From: Pseudoduganella danionis
GTDB taxonomy: Bacteria; Pseudomonadota; Gammaproteobacteria; Burkholderiales; Burkholderiaceae_D
DNA length: 64,000 nucleotides
NCBI RefSeq assembly: GCF_009720775.1
Contig: NZ_WNKW01000002.1
Span: forward strand, 620,001 to 684,000
Direction of reading: 5' to 3'
The translations under genes and the position numbers were made by a program. Of this stretch, positions 35,848-45,424 are shown piece after piece. A model generated the notes under the pieces. That model saw only the letters and a list, made by a program, of their open reading frames with translations. It did not search any database and was not told where the DNA came from. Each line of letters opens with the position of its first letter. Within the stretch, counting starts at the first letter, position 1.

Positions 35848-37440
35848 TTAGCCGTGTCGCGGCCTGCGCACCATCACATCCAGGACGCGCAGCCCGTTCG
35901 CTTCGCCTACGGTATGTATACGCAGCCACGCAGTATTTTGCGGCGGGAGTAGCTGACCTTCCGATTGCTCCTCATAATGATCCGGACTTAACTGAGTGAT
36001 CCGGCGCCATTCTATATGGTGACCATAGGCCGCTGCACTATTTTGTGCCGGCCGAAGCAGGCCGCGATCATCGGCGATGATAGGGCCAGCCGGGCGAGCG
36101 CAGCGGATGTCGGAGACCACAGGATTACATGCATGGGGTAGCCACGGGCCACGTAATTGCTCAGCATGGTAGATGTGCAGCTCCTCGCCCCGTTCAGCGC
36201 CTTCTTCCACTACGCTGACCCACATCCACCAATGTCCTTCAGGCGAACGCCAGATCGTGGTATCAACCGCATTCACGCCTTTTAACAGTACAGTGTCCAG
36301 TTCCCACTTACCGGGAAAGTCTACACAGCGATGCAACTCGACTTGTCTGGTGGCCGAAGTCTCCGGCACCATTAGCAGTTGGCCTTGCTCTTGCAATACA
36401 AATGGATAGCTCAGATGATGAGGTGTCTCCATGACCGCAAGCGGGCTACCATAACTTCCGTCGGCTTTAACCTCGATTGCCAGCAAGCGGCCACACGGAG
36501 CAGCGAATGGCAGTTCCTCGAACATGATCCAGTAGCGATCCTGCCAATACAACGGCATGGGGTCGGCCCAGAAAACCTCCCGAGGTGGAACGACGAAATG
36601 GAAATGCTCCAGGTCGTTCCAGTCCGGGTTAGGATCGAAAGTAAATGCCAGTTGCCATTGATCCAGGTATTTTCGCCGTTCTAGTCGGTTGCGCAGAATA
36701 CGCAGGGCTACACCGGCAAGCAATTCAAATCCGTGGGGTGCAGTGCCTACTGGCGCTAGCCATTTTGCCGCCGTATCGGCTAATGCGGGTGGCAGCAGTT
36801 GTTGCTGCGATTGTTGTGCTGCGAGACACCGTACCATGAATGCTTTGGCCTTCTTGAGTGCACGTTGTCGTGTCGCGGCGAGTGAGTTGGTCACAGCGGC
36901 GCTCATCGACCGATACAGCAGTGTGGGTGGCGAGGCAGCAAAATCATACAGGCAGGTTTCGCAGAGGTGAGGCGATTGCAGCATTTCCTGTGCGCTGGCC
37001 AGCGGATGCATGGCCATGTTGTTACCCAGTGTCAGTCCCCATACGGCGATGTGGGCAGGTAGCGGGACGGCAAAGCTGGGGGCGGTTGGGAGTAGCCAGA
37101 TCACCAGTCCGGTACCATTGTCGCACCACTCAGCAATGGCTTGCTCGGGGACGCTAGTGATGCCTTGCGTGCTCGTCCAGTTGGCCTCCGCTACGTGCGC
37201 AGGGACATGTGCAGGCGTTTTCAACTGGTCTATCGAAACCCCGCGTGCCATCAATCGTTGATCGAAGGCTTGGTAAATACGTGCGCCTAAGCCTAGGGCA
37301 GGCGCAGCGCTTGCTACCCGGGTCCAGCCTGCCCACACGGTTTTTTCAATGGCCAGCATATCCAGCAGCATGCTATTGGCCCAGTCCGGTAACTGCGGGC
37401 CGCTACTGATCACCTGTATCTGAATCTGGGATGAGCTCAT
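35848..37440 (-). CDS. propeller-domain protein resembling the GINT1 N-terminal domain (paralogue 2)
   Basis: 530 residues, homologous along the C-terminal half to the product of 34122-35639: EVFWADPMPLYWQDRYWIMFEELP, TPHHLSYPFVLQEQGQLLMVPETS, VDTTIWRSPEGHWWMWVSV, LRGPWLPHACNPVVSD and ARPAG. The N-terminal half begins IQIQVISSGPQLPDWANSML and is only loosely similar. Its ATG overlaps the stop of the upstream glycosyltransferase (ATGA), so it belongs to that operon. It may be a glycosyltransferase or glycosidase-like protein of the polysaccharide pathway; the activity cannot be settled here. Confidence 0.75.
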   Translation of the reverse strand: MSSSQIQIQVISSGPQLPDWANSMLLDMLAIEKTVWAGWTRVASAAPALGLGARIYQAFDQRLMARGVSIDQLKTPAHVPAHVAEANWTSTQGITSVPEQAIAEWCDNGTGLVIWLLPTAPSFAVPLPAHIAVWGLTLGNNMAMHPLASAQEMLQSPHLCETCLYDFAASPPTLLYRSMSAAVTNSLAATRQRALKKAKAFMVRCLAAQQSQQQLLPPALADTAAKWLAPVGTAPHGFELLAGVALRILRNRLERRKYLDQWQLAFTFDPNPDWNDLEHFHFVVPPREVFWADPMPLYWQDRYWIMFEELPFAAPCGRLLAIEVKADGSYGSPLAVMETPHHLSYPFVLQEQGQLLMVPETSATRQVELHRCVDFPGKWELDTVLLKGVNAVDTTIWRSPEGHWWMWVSVVEEGAERGEELHIYHAEQLRGPWLPHACNPVVSDIRCARPAGPIIADDRGLLRPAQNSAAAYGHHIEWRRITQLSPDHYEEQSEGQLLPPQNTAWLRIHTVGEANGLRVLDVMVRRPRHG

Positions 37441-38582
37441 TTTGTGCGCACTAGATTAGACAACAATTCAAGATAGTGTTGGGCCGCCGCTTCCGGTGCA
37501 TGATGGCTGGAAAAAAAGCGTTGCGCCCGCATGGCATAGTCTGCGTGCAAGGGCGCCTGATTCATTAGCCGCTGCACTTGATCGCACAGGTCGTGATCGT
37601 CCGATGCCAGGACATACGGTGCTTGACCATCGAGGCGTGAGCCGGTATCGAACAAGGCGACGGTAGGAACGCTGCGTGCCCAGGCTTGCAGGAATGTGTT
37701 AGGGAAGCCTTCATGATCTGAGGTATTCACGAACAAGGCTGCTCGGTCGAAATAGACGTCGGCCTCCGCAAAGGGCAGAAAGCCCATGAACTCCAGATTC
37801 GGCAATGTCGCGGCTTCGTCGGCAATGTGCTGGTAGTAAGCCAGAACTTCCGCAGAGTCTCCCATGGCGCCACCTATCATGCGGAATTTCAGGTGCGGCA
37901 GGGCTCGAGCCAGCGCGAGAAAACGGTCAGGCCGTTTCACCTTGCGTATCATTCCCACCCATAAAATTTCGTCTGGAGGGCTGGCGGACTGGTTCATCGT
38001 TGCATCGCCAGGACGCGCATAGCAACTGGGAATTAGCACCGCGTCGCGTTGGTAGTTCGCACGCAGCAGTTCCTGCTGACGCGGATTCTGTACCACCACG
38101 GCATCCGCCTGGCGCAGGCCGCGACGGAATAGCCATTGATCGCGCCGGTTATGGACATTGGGCGGGCCCGGTTCGAAATCCAGATTTGACGCACCGGCGT
38201 AGATGGCGGCCTTGCCGTTGAGACGGCACCAGCTTGTCATCAGACCGGTATCGTTACCGGAGCTACGCTGATAGTAGATGTCGGCATTGGCGCGGCGCAT
38301 GGCGCTAAACAGTCCAGTAGCGCGCGGATGGAAGAAGCGCAGGCCGCGGATACCGTCATCCGGTGCATAGGTGCGCAGCACCCGGATTCCGTCTATCCAT
38401 TCTTCATCGGCCTGGCCATAGTCCATGCAGATGAAGGTGACCTTGACTCCCGCCTTGACGAGTGCGCGCGCTATCATGACTTGCTGAACCTGGGCGCCGC
38501 CCAGTTCGCGTGAGTCTCGACGACCGGCCAACACGGGGTAGGCGGTCAATGCCAGCATGCATAAATGGATAGGCTGGCTCAT
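37437..38582 (-). CDS. family 4-type glycosyltransferase
   Basis: 381 residues, GT-B fold. N-domain: GGAQVQQVMIARALVKAGVKVTFICMDYG in parts. The C-domain has LWVGMIRKVKRPDRFLALARALP and FVNTSDHEGFPNTFLQAWARSVPTVALFD with the EGFPN donor-site motif of GT4 enzymes. ATGA overlaps on both sides join it to the neighbouring glycosyltransferase and the propeller gene, giving a tight operon. The sugar is unknown. Confidence 0.88.
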   Translation of the reverse strand: MSQPIHLCMLALTAYPVLAGRRDSRELGGAQVQQVMIARALVKAGVKVTFICMDYGQADEEWIDGIRVLRTYAPDDGIRGLRFFHPRATGLFSAMRRANADIYYQRSSGNDTGLMTSWCRLNGKAAIYAGASNLDFEPGPPNVHNRRDQWLFRRGLRQADAVVVQNPRQQELLRANYQRDAVLIPSCYARPGDATMNQSASPPDEILWVGMIRKVKRPDRFLALARALPHLKFRMIGGAMGDSAEVLAYYQHIADEAATLPNLEFMGFLPFAEADVYFDRAALFVNTSDHEGFPNTFLQAWARSVPTVALFDTGSRLDGQAPYVLASDDHDLCDQVQRLMNQAPLHADYAMRAQRFFSSHHAPEAAAQHYLELLSNLVRTK

Positions 38583-39787
38583 GATGCAAGCCCAGCCGGA
38601 CGCGGAATGTAAAGCTCATACACCGCTTCGAGCGCATCGACAGCGCAATCGAGTGTGGCGTGCTGGTTGACCCAGTCCTTCTGGATTTGGGCCAGCTCTT
38701 TGTCTTCTGCTGCGCGTATGATGGCTGCCGCCATGGTATGGCTATCCCGTTCAGTCACCACTTGCCACGGCTGCGGCAAGATCATCTGGATGTCGGAGTA
38801 GGCAGTACTGACCACAGGTACGCCAGCTGTCATGGCTTCCAGTACGACATTGGGGAAACCTTCGCGCACCGAGGTGGAGAAAAATACATCAGATTGCGCC
38901 ATCAATTCGATTACCTGCTTGCTATTGCCAAGGCGGTGCACGTTTTGTTGCAGCGGCAGGGTTGCAAACGCGGCTTCAACCTGTTCCGCATAGCTATCCA
39001 TTTCCGCTGCACCGCCGGCCGCGTAGGTCATGAACTGATAGATAGGCGCGCCGACGAAGATGACATGCCATGGCGTGTCTGCCTGCTGCAGCAATGCGCG
39101 CGTGGTTTCTACCGCCAGCAGAAAATCTTTGTCGGGCTTGACCATGCCGACAAAGCAAGCGACTTTGGCTTGTTCAGGTATGCCCAGCGTCTCGCGCATA
39201 CCTGACGCAGCCGCAGCGCGGCGCTGTACTTCCGCGACATCTATGCCATTCCAGGTAACATGAATATGATTTTTCAGGCTGGGATACATTTGCTTGGCCA
39301 GCGCTGCTCCGGCCCAGGAATTGGCAACCACACCGTCGCTGCGCCAGCGACTGGCCAGATGTGCCACTGTCTGTGCGGGGCGTAAGGCATAGTCGCTACT
39401 GCGCTCTGCGCTGAGCACGGGAACCTTTCGTCCCATGCCGGCAAGGCGTGCATATAGGTTGCCGTCGAATAGGTAACCATGGATCAGATCTGGCTTCCAG
39501 TCCCGCACAACGCGTCGCAGGCGCTGCAGCAAAGGCAGATCGAGCCGGCTATTACGGTTGTCTTCCCACAAGGTCACCCCGGCAGCGCGCACCTCGTCGG
39601 CACGATCTTTTTCCGTGGATAGAAGATAAATCGCAACTTCATGGCCGCGCGCTTTCATACCTATTGCTGTGACGATGATCTGCGTTTCAGCGCCGCCGAA
39701 GCCTAACGACGGGCAGACGATCATGATGCGCTTACGTGTGCCAGCAGGTTTTACTGGCTGTAGCGGAGTGGTTGGGTTGACAGTCAT
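38579..39787 (-). CDS. family 4-type glycosyltransferase
   Basis: 402 residues. N-domain has FGGAETQIIVTAIGMKARGHEVAIYLL, and the C-domain has VACFVGMVKPDKDFLLAVETTRALL and FFSTSVREGFPNVVLEAMTAGVPVVSTAYS with the EGFPN motif. It starts after the flippase (3 bases between) and overlaps the next gene by 4. It probably adds one sugar of the repeat unit on the cytoplasmic side. Confidence 0.9.
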   Translation of the reverse strand: MTVNPTTPLQPVKPAGTRKRIMIVCPSLGFGGAETQIIVTAIGMKARGHEVAIYLLSTEKDRADEVRAAGVTLWEDNRNSRLDLPLLQRLRRVVRDWKPDLIHGYLFDGNLYARLAGMGRKVPVLSAERSSDYALRPAQTVAHLASRWRSDGVVANSWAGAALAKQMYPSLKNHIHVTWNGIDVAEVQRRAAAASGMRETLGIPEQAKVACFVGMVKPDKDFLLAVETTRALLQQADTPWHVIFVGAPIYQFMTYAAGGAAEMDSYAEQVEAAFATLPLQQNVHRLGNSKQVIELMAQSDVFFSTSVREGFPNVVLEAMTAGVPVVSTAYSDIQMILPQPWQVVTERDSHTMAAAIIRAAEDKELAQIQKDWVNQHATLDCAVDALEAVYELYIPRPAGLAS

Positions 39788-39790
39788 AGC

Positions 39791-41239
39791 TCAGTGTGAA
39801 GAAATGGACGGCGTGTTGAGTAGGGTGTGCGGTAGCCACCCGAACTTGCGTGCGATGAGGTAATAGGGGAGTGGTAAAACAACACCCAGCATTAACATGG
39901 CTGGTAAAGGTGCAATCGCTTCGGGGCGGAACTCAAATATAAGTCGGCCCAGCCCTGCCAAGCCCCAGGAAACGGCCATCATGGTGAGCAGCGTTCCCCA
40001 GGCTTGAAGCCGGCGTATGGGAATGTTGAGATAGTTGCCCAATTGCCGAATTAGCAGACTGCGTTCGATAAAGGCCACCAAAACACCGCCGGCGGCGGCG
40101 CCAGCAAGACCGAAGGCGTACGCGCTAATGACACTGATAACGAGCGATAACAGCAGCAAAGGGGTGCTGATGCGCGCCGAATAGTGCATTTGGCCGGCGA
40201 GCAATATCATACTGTTCAGTTCAACTATCTGCAGCAACCAGCTGACCGTTAACACCCGCATCACGGGGGTGGCGCCCACGTATTGTGCCGTGTAGATGGT
40301 TGTGTAGATCGGCTCGCCAAAGCACCAAATAAATGCGAGCAAAGGCAATGCGAAAAATGCGACGACCAGGTTGGCACGGTTGTTGGTATCAATAATTGCG
40401 TCCCAATCGCCTGCCGCGTGCTGCTTGCTCATGGTAGGCATCAGGGTGCTAGAAACGGCGCGTCGCATCAAAAGGACTAGCGAGCTAAACACTGCACCCA
40501 GGGAAAAGATGGCAAATTGTACGGTGCCAAAAATTGCTGCTGCAATCCACTGGTCGGCCTGACGGCGTATGGAAACCATGAGTGAAGACAGGCCGATAGG
40601 CCAGGCTAGCCGGACCTGTGCCGACCAGTAACTGCGGGTTGGTAATGTGCTGCCAAAGCGGTGTTGGCGGCGCGCGTACACGAGGATCATGCCCAGCCTG
40701 ACCAGCGCTGAAATCGACAAGGCATAAAATACATAGTCTAGTTGTTCGTAGTGGATCGCTGCGGCACTCGCAAGTACGCAGCGCAGTAGCGCCAGAATAA
40801 TGACGGCTCTGGCTTGCCAGTCGCCGCGTTCGTCAGCTACGGGCAGATAGTCCAGTAAGCCACCGGTGACCCAGATGCCGGTGAATAGCCCCGCCAGCCA
40901 CGCCATGGCGCGAAACTCGGCCGTAGGACCGAAGTAGGCAATACCTATAGTGACGCCGCAGGTCGATATGGCTCCGATCAGCAGCATGTACCAAACTCCG
41001 ACCGCTGCATGCGATTCTCTTTCCAAGCCGCTTGTACGGGGGAGGAAGTAAGCCAGTGTGTTGGGCATGCCCATCGGTGCGATGGAAGCCAGGCCGGCCG
41101 CAATCAGCCAAACTAAGCGGTAATCGCCAAAAGCAGCCTGTGACAGGTGGCGAACCAGCAGCATCGGTAAAACAACTTGTAAACCAACTTCTATGACCTG
41201 AGATAAGCCCAGCCACAGGGAACGGCGTCCAACCCCCAT
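39791..41239 (-). CDS. polysaccharide flippase, Wzx/MATE-like
   Basis: 482 residues with about 12-14 membrane segments. The opening GRRSLWLGLSQVIEVGLQVVLPMLLVRHLSQAAFGDYRLVWLIAAG in parts is typical of the polysaccharide biosynthesis protein family: early segments, then FGDYRLVW. It would flip the lipid-linked repeat unit across the inner membrane. First gene of the minus-strand operon 34122-41239. The ATG is preceded by GGGG within a G-rich stretch. Confidence 0.88.
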   Translation of the reverse strand: MGVGRRSLWLGLSQVIEVGLQVVLPMLLVRHLSQAAFGDYRLVWLIAAGLASIAPMGMPNTLAYFLPRTSGLERESHAAVGVWYMLLIGAISTCGVTIGIAYFGPTAEFRAMAWLAGLFTGIWVTGGLLDYLPVADERGDWQARAVIILALLRCVLASAAAIHYEQLDYVFYALSISALVRLGMILVYARRQHRFGSTLPTRSYWSAQVRLAWPIGLSSLMVSIRRQADQWIAAAIFGTVQFAIFSLGAVFSSLVLLMRRAVSSTLMPTMSKQHAAGDWDAIIDTNNRANLVVAFFALPLLAFIWCFGEPIYTTIYTAQYVGATPVMRVLTVSWLLQIVELNSMILLAGQMHYSARISTPLLLLSLVISVISAYAFGLAGAAAGGVLVAFIERSLLIRQLGNYLNIPIRRLQAWGTLLTMMAVSWGLAGLGRLIFEFRPEAIAPLPAMLMLGVVLPLPYYLIARKFGWLPHTLLNTPSISSH

Positions 41240-41655
41240 TACCCACCCCTTTTTACGCTAGGAGAAACGATGAATTTGAGGGGAGGGAGCTGGCGCGCAG
41301 GCATGGGGTGTTGGCTTATCTGTTTAGGGCGACGAAGAGGCTACCGGAAGGCAAAGTATTGTACATCATGCATGCGTTGTTAGCGTATGTTTAAGGCGTT
41401 GCGTTTTTCCATATAAGCTATATTTATATCTTTTTGATAATTGCCGTTCCAGTCTGATAGGGGTATCCTACCGAGAAATCTCTACACCATAGGAAATAAT
41501 TTCTTTACGGAAATAAGCTTTTCCGCTATCGTGACTAAGGATGTGTTGCAGTCAGTGCAGCCAGGCGTTGCTGGTGAGGCAAGATGCAACTTTGGTCCGG
41601 CTAGCAGAGCATATTTGCTTCTGATGGTTCAAAAATTTGCAACAAGGAGTGAATC
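41240..41655. other. 416-base divergent promoter region
   Basis: Separates the minus-strand flippase operon from the lyase gene, so it must hold both promoters. It is AT-rich around 41380-41450 and 41490-41530. I see no gene, no clear sigma-54 site and no strong palindrome. A 73-codon open frame at 41441-41662 lacks a ribosome site and any family resemblance. Confidence 0.6.
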
Positions 41656-43998
41656 ATGTTGAAACGTACCCTAGGCGGCATGGCCGCCCCAGTGTTGGTC
41701 GGGCTTGCCGTCCAGATTTCCAGTGCCTATGCAGGTCCGATTAACAGTCCGCTTGCCTGTACGCCGGCAAGTGCGAATGAGTGGCCGCAAACATCCCCTT
41801 ATAACCGCGCATTGCAGCCTATGGACTGTGCCGTTATCGATCACGATCCACCGGTGTTGGCTTGGTCGAACATCAAAGGCGCAACAGGCTATGAAGTGCA
41901 GTTGAGCAAGGCTACAGACGCAACATTTGGTACGTCTACTTTGATTTCGACTGTTAGCACTACCACTGCCTGGTACCACTGGCCGACGAAGTTGGGCGCC
42001 GGGAATTATATCTGGAAGGTGCGCACCAAGGGCGCTACCGCATGGGGTCCGGCCCGGCGTTTCCAGATTGCTAGTACGGCGCGTGATTTTACCGTGCCGC
42101 CGGTCGCGACTGCGCTGAAGACTGCCTCGTCCTTGGCACACCCCCGTGCGCAGCCGCTTGGGGCGGAACGGACTGCATGGCTGGCTGATCTGACGACTGG
42201 TGCGCGTGTCAGCGGCATGTCCGAATTGCGTCGTCGGGTCGATGGCAAAGTCGGCGAAGCTATGCCGGTGGATCCATCGTCTGCGGCGAAAGTCTCGGGC
42301 TATTCCACTGCGGCGATTGCCACGGCTAATCTTGCGTTTATGAATCAAATGACCAAGCTATCGGAGGCTGCACGTGAAGCGGCTTTCATGGCTATGCTTG
42401 AACGCAAGACTAGCGTGATCGCGGATGCAAAACGTCGCATTTTATTCCTGGCCGGATTGGATCCGAATGGCGCCACCAGCTTCGCGCAGGAGCCGCTCGG
42501 TGCTGCGCGGGTGGTGTGGACTATTGCCTTTGGTTACGATTGGCTGTACAAGGATTTCACGACCGATGAGCGCGCAACCATACTGGCAGCGATTAAGGGC
42601 CGTATGGTGCTGTTGATGGCATCGTTGACCGATGTCACCGAAGGGGTTGCCGCCAAGCCGTTGAACTCGATTGCAGTCGACACCCTGCAAAATGCCTTGA
42701 CCGTGGCAGCGCTGACGGTGGGCGATATTCCTGAAGCGACTACCTGGTTTAACGCGACCTATCCATTGTTCCCACAGTGGCTTAGTCCTTTCGGTGGCGA
42801 TGATGGCGGGTTTGCCAGTGGTACCAACTACCTTATCTGGCAACTCGAGTCGCAGGAGAACTGGGACGCTTTACGCTGGACCACCGGTGTTGACGTCATG
42901 GCTAAATCCTGGGCCCGCAATTTAGGACGTACCCTGGTTTATTTCTATCCTCCGGGTAGCCCATTTGGTATGTTTGGCGATGGTGCTAGCGAAGATAACA
43001 GTGAGCCGAATGGCCGTCTGTTCCGTCCCTATGCTGCGCGTGCAGGTGATCCGCTGTATAGCTGGTATAACGGACAGTCGATAGCTGGTGATTATTCGCG
43101 TTTGCAGGCAATTCTGGCGCCGCCGCTGGTAAAGCAAAGCACGCTGCCTGCTAACACGCCTAATTCAATCTGGCTGCCATCGGTAGGTTGGACGGCCATG
43201 CATAGCAGTCTTGCAGATCGCATGCGTACATCGGTATATTTCAAGAGCAGTGGCTACGGCTCTTATAACCATTCTCATGCAGACCAGAATACCTTTACAA
43301 TTAATAGCCAAGGCGCGGCATTGCTGGTAGAGACAGGGCTGTACGACTATTACGGCTCCTACAATTTCATTAATTGGTCGAAAACCACTGCGGCGCACAA
43401 TGGCATTACTTACGATGGTGGCAAAGGACAAGGTCAGGACACCAATGGTAAAGGCGATGTCAATGCAACCGGCATCGTCAGCAGCTTCCGTAGTGATGGT
43501 GTGGTCGATATGGTGAGTGGTGATGCCAGCAAGGCCTATAGCGTAAGTGTTGTACCTAACAGCCCAGTGACCAAGGCATTGCGTACCCTGGTATATATTC
43601 GTCCCTCGACCGTGCTAGTGTTTGATACGCTGTCAGCAACGACCCCGGTGGCTTGGGAGTGGAATGTCCATGGCCAGGTTACTCCTGCGAGCTCTGATAA
43701 TAGCCAGTTCACGATCCGCAATGGCACGGCAGCAGCCTGTGGGAAAATCAATAATACTGGTGCGATGACGCTATCCTCGATTACGGCTCCGACGAATGCG
43801 GCCGCAGCTGGGCAGTGGCATGGTCGCTATACGCTCAACACTAAAGTTGCGGCAACGACTTATGCGACCGTGATTAGCACGGACTGCGCTAGCGCTCTAC
43901 CATCGGCAGTACCAAATGCGGACGGTAGTTGGGTAGTCAAGGGAGCAGGGTGGAGTGTGACCTATGCCAATGGCTCGGCGACTTATACTAAGAACTAG
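41656..43998 (+). CDS. secreted heparinase II/III-like polysaccharide lyase
   Basis: 780 residues with AAGGAGTG before the ATG and a signal peptide (TLGGMAAPVLVGLAVQISSAYA). Residues 60-150 form a fibronectin-like module (PPVLAWSNIKGATGYEVQLSK, GNYIWKVRTKG), as in DUF4962/heparinase proteins. A helical toroid follows, then a C-terminal beta part with SYNHSHADQNTFTINSQGAALLVETGLYDYYGS in pieces and TTAAHNGITYDGG. These His and Tyr residues match the heparinase II/III catalytic region. It probably cleaves uronic-acid-containing polysaccharide, perhaps the product of this locus. Confidence 0.85.
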   Translation: MLKRTLGGMAAPVLVGLAVQISSAYAGPINSPLACTPASANEWPQTSPYNRALQPMDCAVIDHDPPVLAWSNIKGATGYEVQLSKATDATFGTSTLISTVSTTTAWYHWPTKLGAGNYIWKVRTKGATAWGPARRFQIASTARDFTVPPVATALKTASSLAHPRAQPLGAERTAWLADLTTGARVSGMSELRRRVDGKVGEAMPVDPSSAAKVSGYSTAAIATANLAFMNQMTKLSEAAREAAFMAMLERKTSVIADAKRRILFLAGLDPNGATSFAQEPLGAARVVWTIAFGYDWLYKDFTTDERATILAAIKGRMVLLMASLTDVTEGVAAKPLNSIAVDTLQNALTVAALTVGDIPEATTWFNATYPLFPQWLSPFGGDDGGFASGTNYLIWQLESQENWDALRWTTGVDVMAKSWARNLGRTLVYFYPPGSPFGMFGDGASEDNSEPNGRLFRPYAARAGDPLYSWYNGQSIAGDYSRLQAILAPPLVKQSTLPANTPNSIWLPSVGWTAMHSSLADRMRTSVYFKSSGYGSYNHSHADQNTFTINSQGAALLVETGLYDYYGSYNFINWSKTTAAHNGITYDGGKGQGQDTNGKGDVNATGIVSSFRSDGVVDMVSGDASKAYSVSVVPNSPVTKALRTLVYIRPSTVLVFDTLSATTPVAWEWNVHGQVTPASSDNSQFTIRNGTAAACGKINNTGAMTLSSITAPTNAAAAGQWHGRYTLNTKVAATTYATVISTDCASALPSAVPNADGSWVVKGAGWSVTYANGSATYTKN

Positions 43999-44015
43999 TT
44001 GAAATAAGCGCACAT

Positions 44016-44051
44016 AAAAAAACCTGCAAGGTAAAACTTGCAGGTTTTTTT
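44016..44051. terminator. bidirectional rho-independent terminator
   Basis: A 15-bp perfect stem (AAAAAAACCTGCAAG / CTTGCAGGTTTTTTT) with loop GTAAAA, followed by one more T. It serves the lyase gene (+) and the convergent acyltransferase gene (-). Confidence 0.93.
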
Positions 44052-44060
44052 TTCGGGTAC

Positions 44061-45152
44061 TTATCCTTTAAGCTGCTGGACTTTATTTTGATACCACTTA
44101 TCCGCAGTAAATAGTATGGTCTTGTGTTTAAGAACTCGCTTTTCAACCAAATGCCAGGAAGCGACGGCAAATAGTAGAGCCATAGGAATGGACAATACTA
44201 GGTTGCCCCACCAGGTATGGGCGAACGGGAAGAGGAAGACCATGGTTTGTTGGATCGGATAACCGTATAAGAATAGTCCGTACGAATAGTCACCGGTTTC
44301 TAACAGATGCGATTTCGGTGGGTTGCGCAGACCGAGGTAGACGGTCAGATAGGTGACGGGAACTGCCAGTAAATAGCCGCCTTGCGGGGAGGTAAGGCAC
44401 AGCAGCGAAATAGCCAGGGCCAGAATGGCAACAAGCAGATTGAGGCGAATATAGTCACGGAATTGATAGAATGCAACACCTGCGCAAAAACTCAGCAGTA
44501 GAATGCGTCCCGTATAGGCTTCATCGCCGCGGGATAAAATCTGCCATTCACTGTAGGCAAAGAGTGCCAAAAAGGCGGCAAGCATCATGAAGCGACGACG
44601 ATGCAAGCCAAGTATACCCAAAACGGTAAGAGTTATATAACATTCCAGCTCGACAGGGATGGTCCAAAGTTGGCCGTTTACCTTATGAGATGGGTTAGTT
44701 TCGAATACGCCAGGTAATTCGAAATGAATAATCCCCAATATATTCTGGAAATACTGGTGGAAAGTTGAATTACTGAAATATTCACCCAATGGTAAGGTTG
44801 TCAGCATTGGCCCAAGTAGCAGCGCACAGACGAGGGTATCCATGGCCAAGGCAGGAAAGATGCGAAATACTCGCAGGCCAAGAAAAACGCCGATACTCTT
44901 GGAGCGTTCCAGACTGCCAGCAACCAGGAAGCCGCTCAAGGCGAAGAACATGGGGAGAATGAGGTACCACGCGCGTCCTGCGCCGTGATGAGTTACGTCC
45001 TCCTGAAAGCTGCTACCGTAGCTCGTGATCATCGAGTGGAAGCAGATTACTAGCGCAGCTAGTCCTATTCGTAGATAGTCGAAGCCAGTGGCGCGACCGC
45101 CTGTCTCCGTTATGCGCTCGTCTATGAGCGGTGCAGAAAATAGAAACTTCAA
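44061..45152 (-). CDS. acyltransferase family 3 membrane protein (OafA type)
   Basis: 363 residues from a TTG at 45152, chosen because GGAG lies 6 bases upstream and the remaining length fits the family. The frame is open 192 bases further up to an ATG at 45344, but that extension is hydrophobic, low-complexity and unlike the family. Marks: FDYLRIGLAALVICFHS with the early Arg and His, MFFALSGFLVAGS, RVFRIFPALA, and about ten membrane segments. Such enzymes O-acetylate or otherwise acylate cell-surface sugars. Confidence 0.85.
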   Translation of the reverse strand: MKFLFSAPLIDERITETGGRATGFDYLRIGLAALVICFHSMITSYGSSFQEDVTHHGAGRAWYLILPMFFALSGFLVAGSLERSKSIGVFLGLRVFRIFPALAMDTLVCALLLGPMLTTLPLGEYFSNSTFHQYFQNILGIIHFELPGVFETNPSHKVNGQLWTIPVELECYITLTVLGILGLHRRRFMMLAAFLALFAYSEWQILSRGDEAYTGRILLLSFCAGVAFYQFRDYIRLNLLVAILALAISLLCLTSPQGGYLLAVPVTYLTVYLGLRNPPKSHLLETGDYSYGLFLYGYPIQQTMVFLFPFAHTWWGNLVLSIPMALLFAVASWHLVEKRVLKHKTILFTADKWYQNKVQQLKG

Positions 45153-45424
45153 ATTAAACTCCGTTTGCGCAATGGATGGGGGCAGATGTTGTGCGATAGT
45201 TGTCGTTGTCAAATAGCTAAAGACAACCAATGAGTATGCCTGAATCGTCGAAGTAGTCAAGATTTGAAGTACATTTACCTCTAGGCAAGGTGGAAATAAG
45301 TGGCGTCTAAGATGAATGGCTTTATAATTGCTATAGATGCACATTAAGTAGCATTTGTGTTAACATTCATGCTCTCTTGATGGCCATTTCCCCATTTTTA
45401 AGTACTTCTCGTAGTTGAGGAATG

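Noticed and set aside
41441..41662. 73-codon open frame before the lyase gene
   Set aside because: No ribosome site or family similarity, and it overlaps the lyase start.
45153..45344. 64-codon N-terminal extension of the acyltransferase
   Set aside because: The GGAG site fits the TTG at 45152, and the extension is low-complexity and unlike the family.
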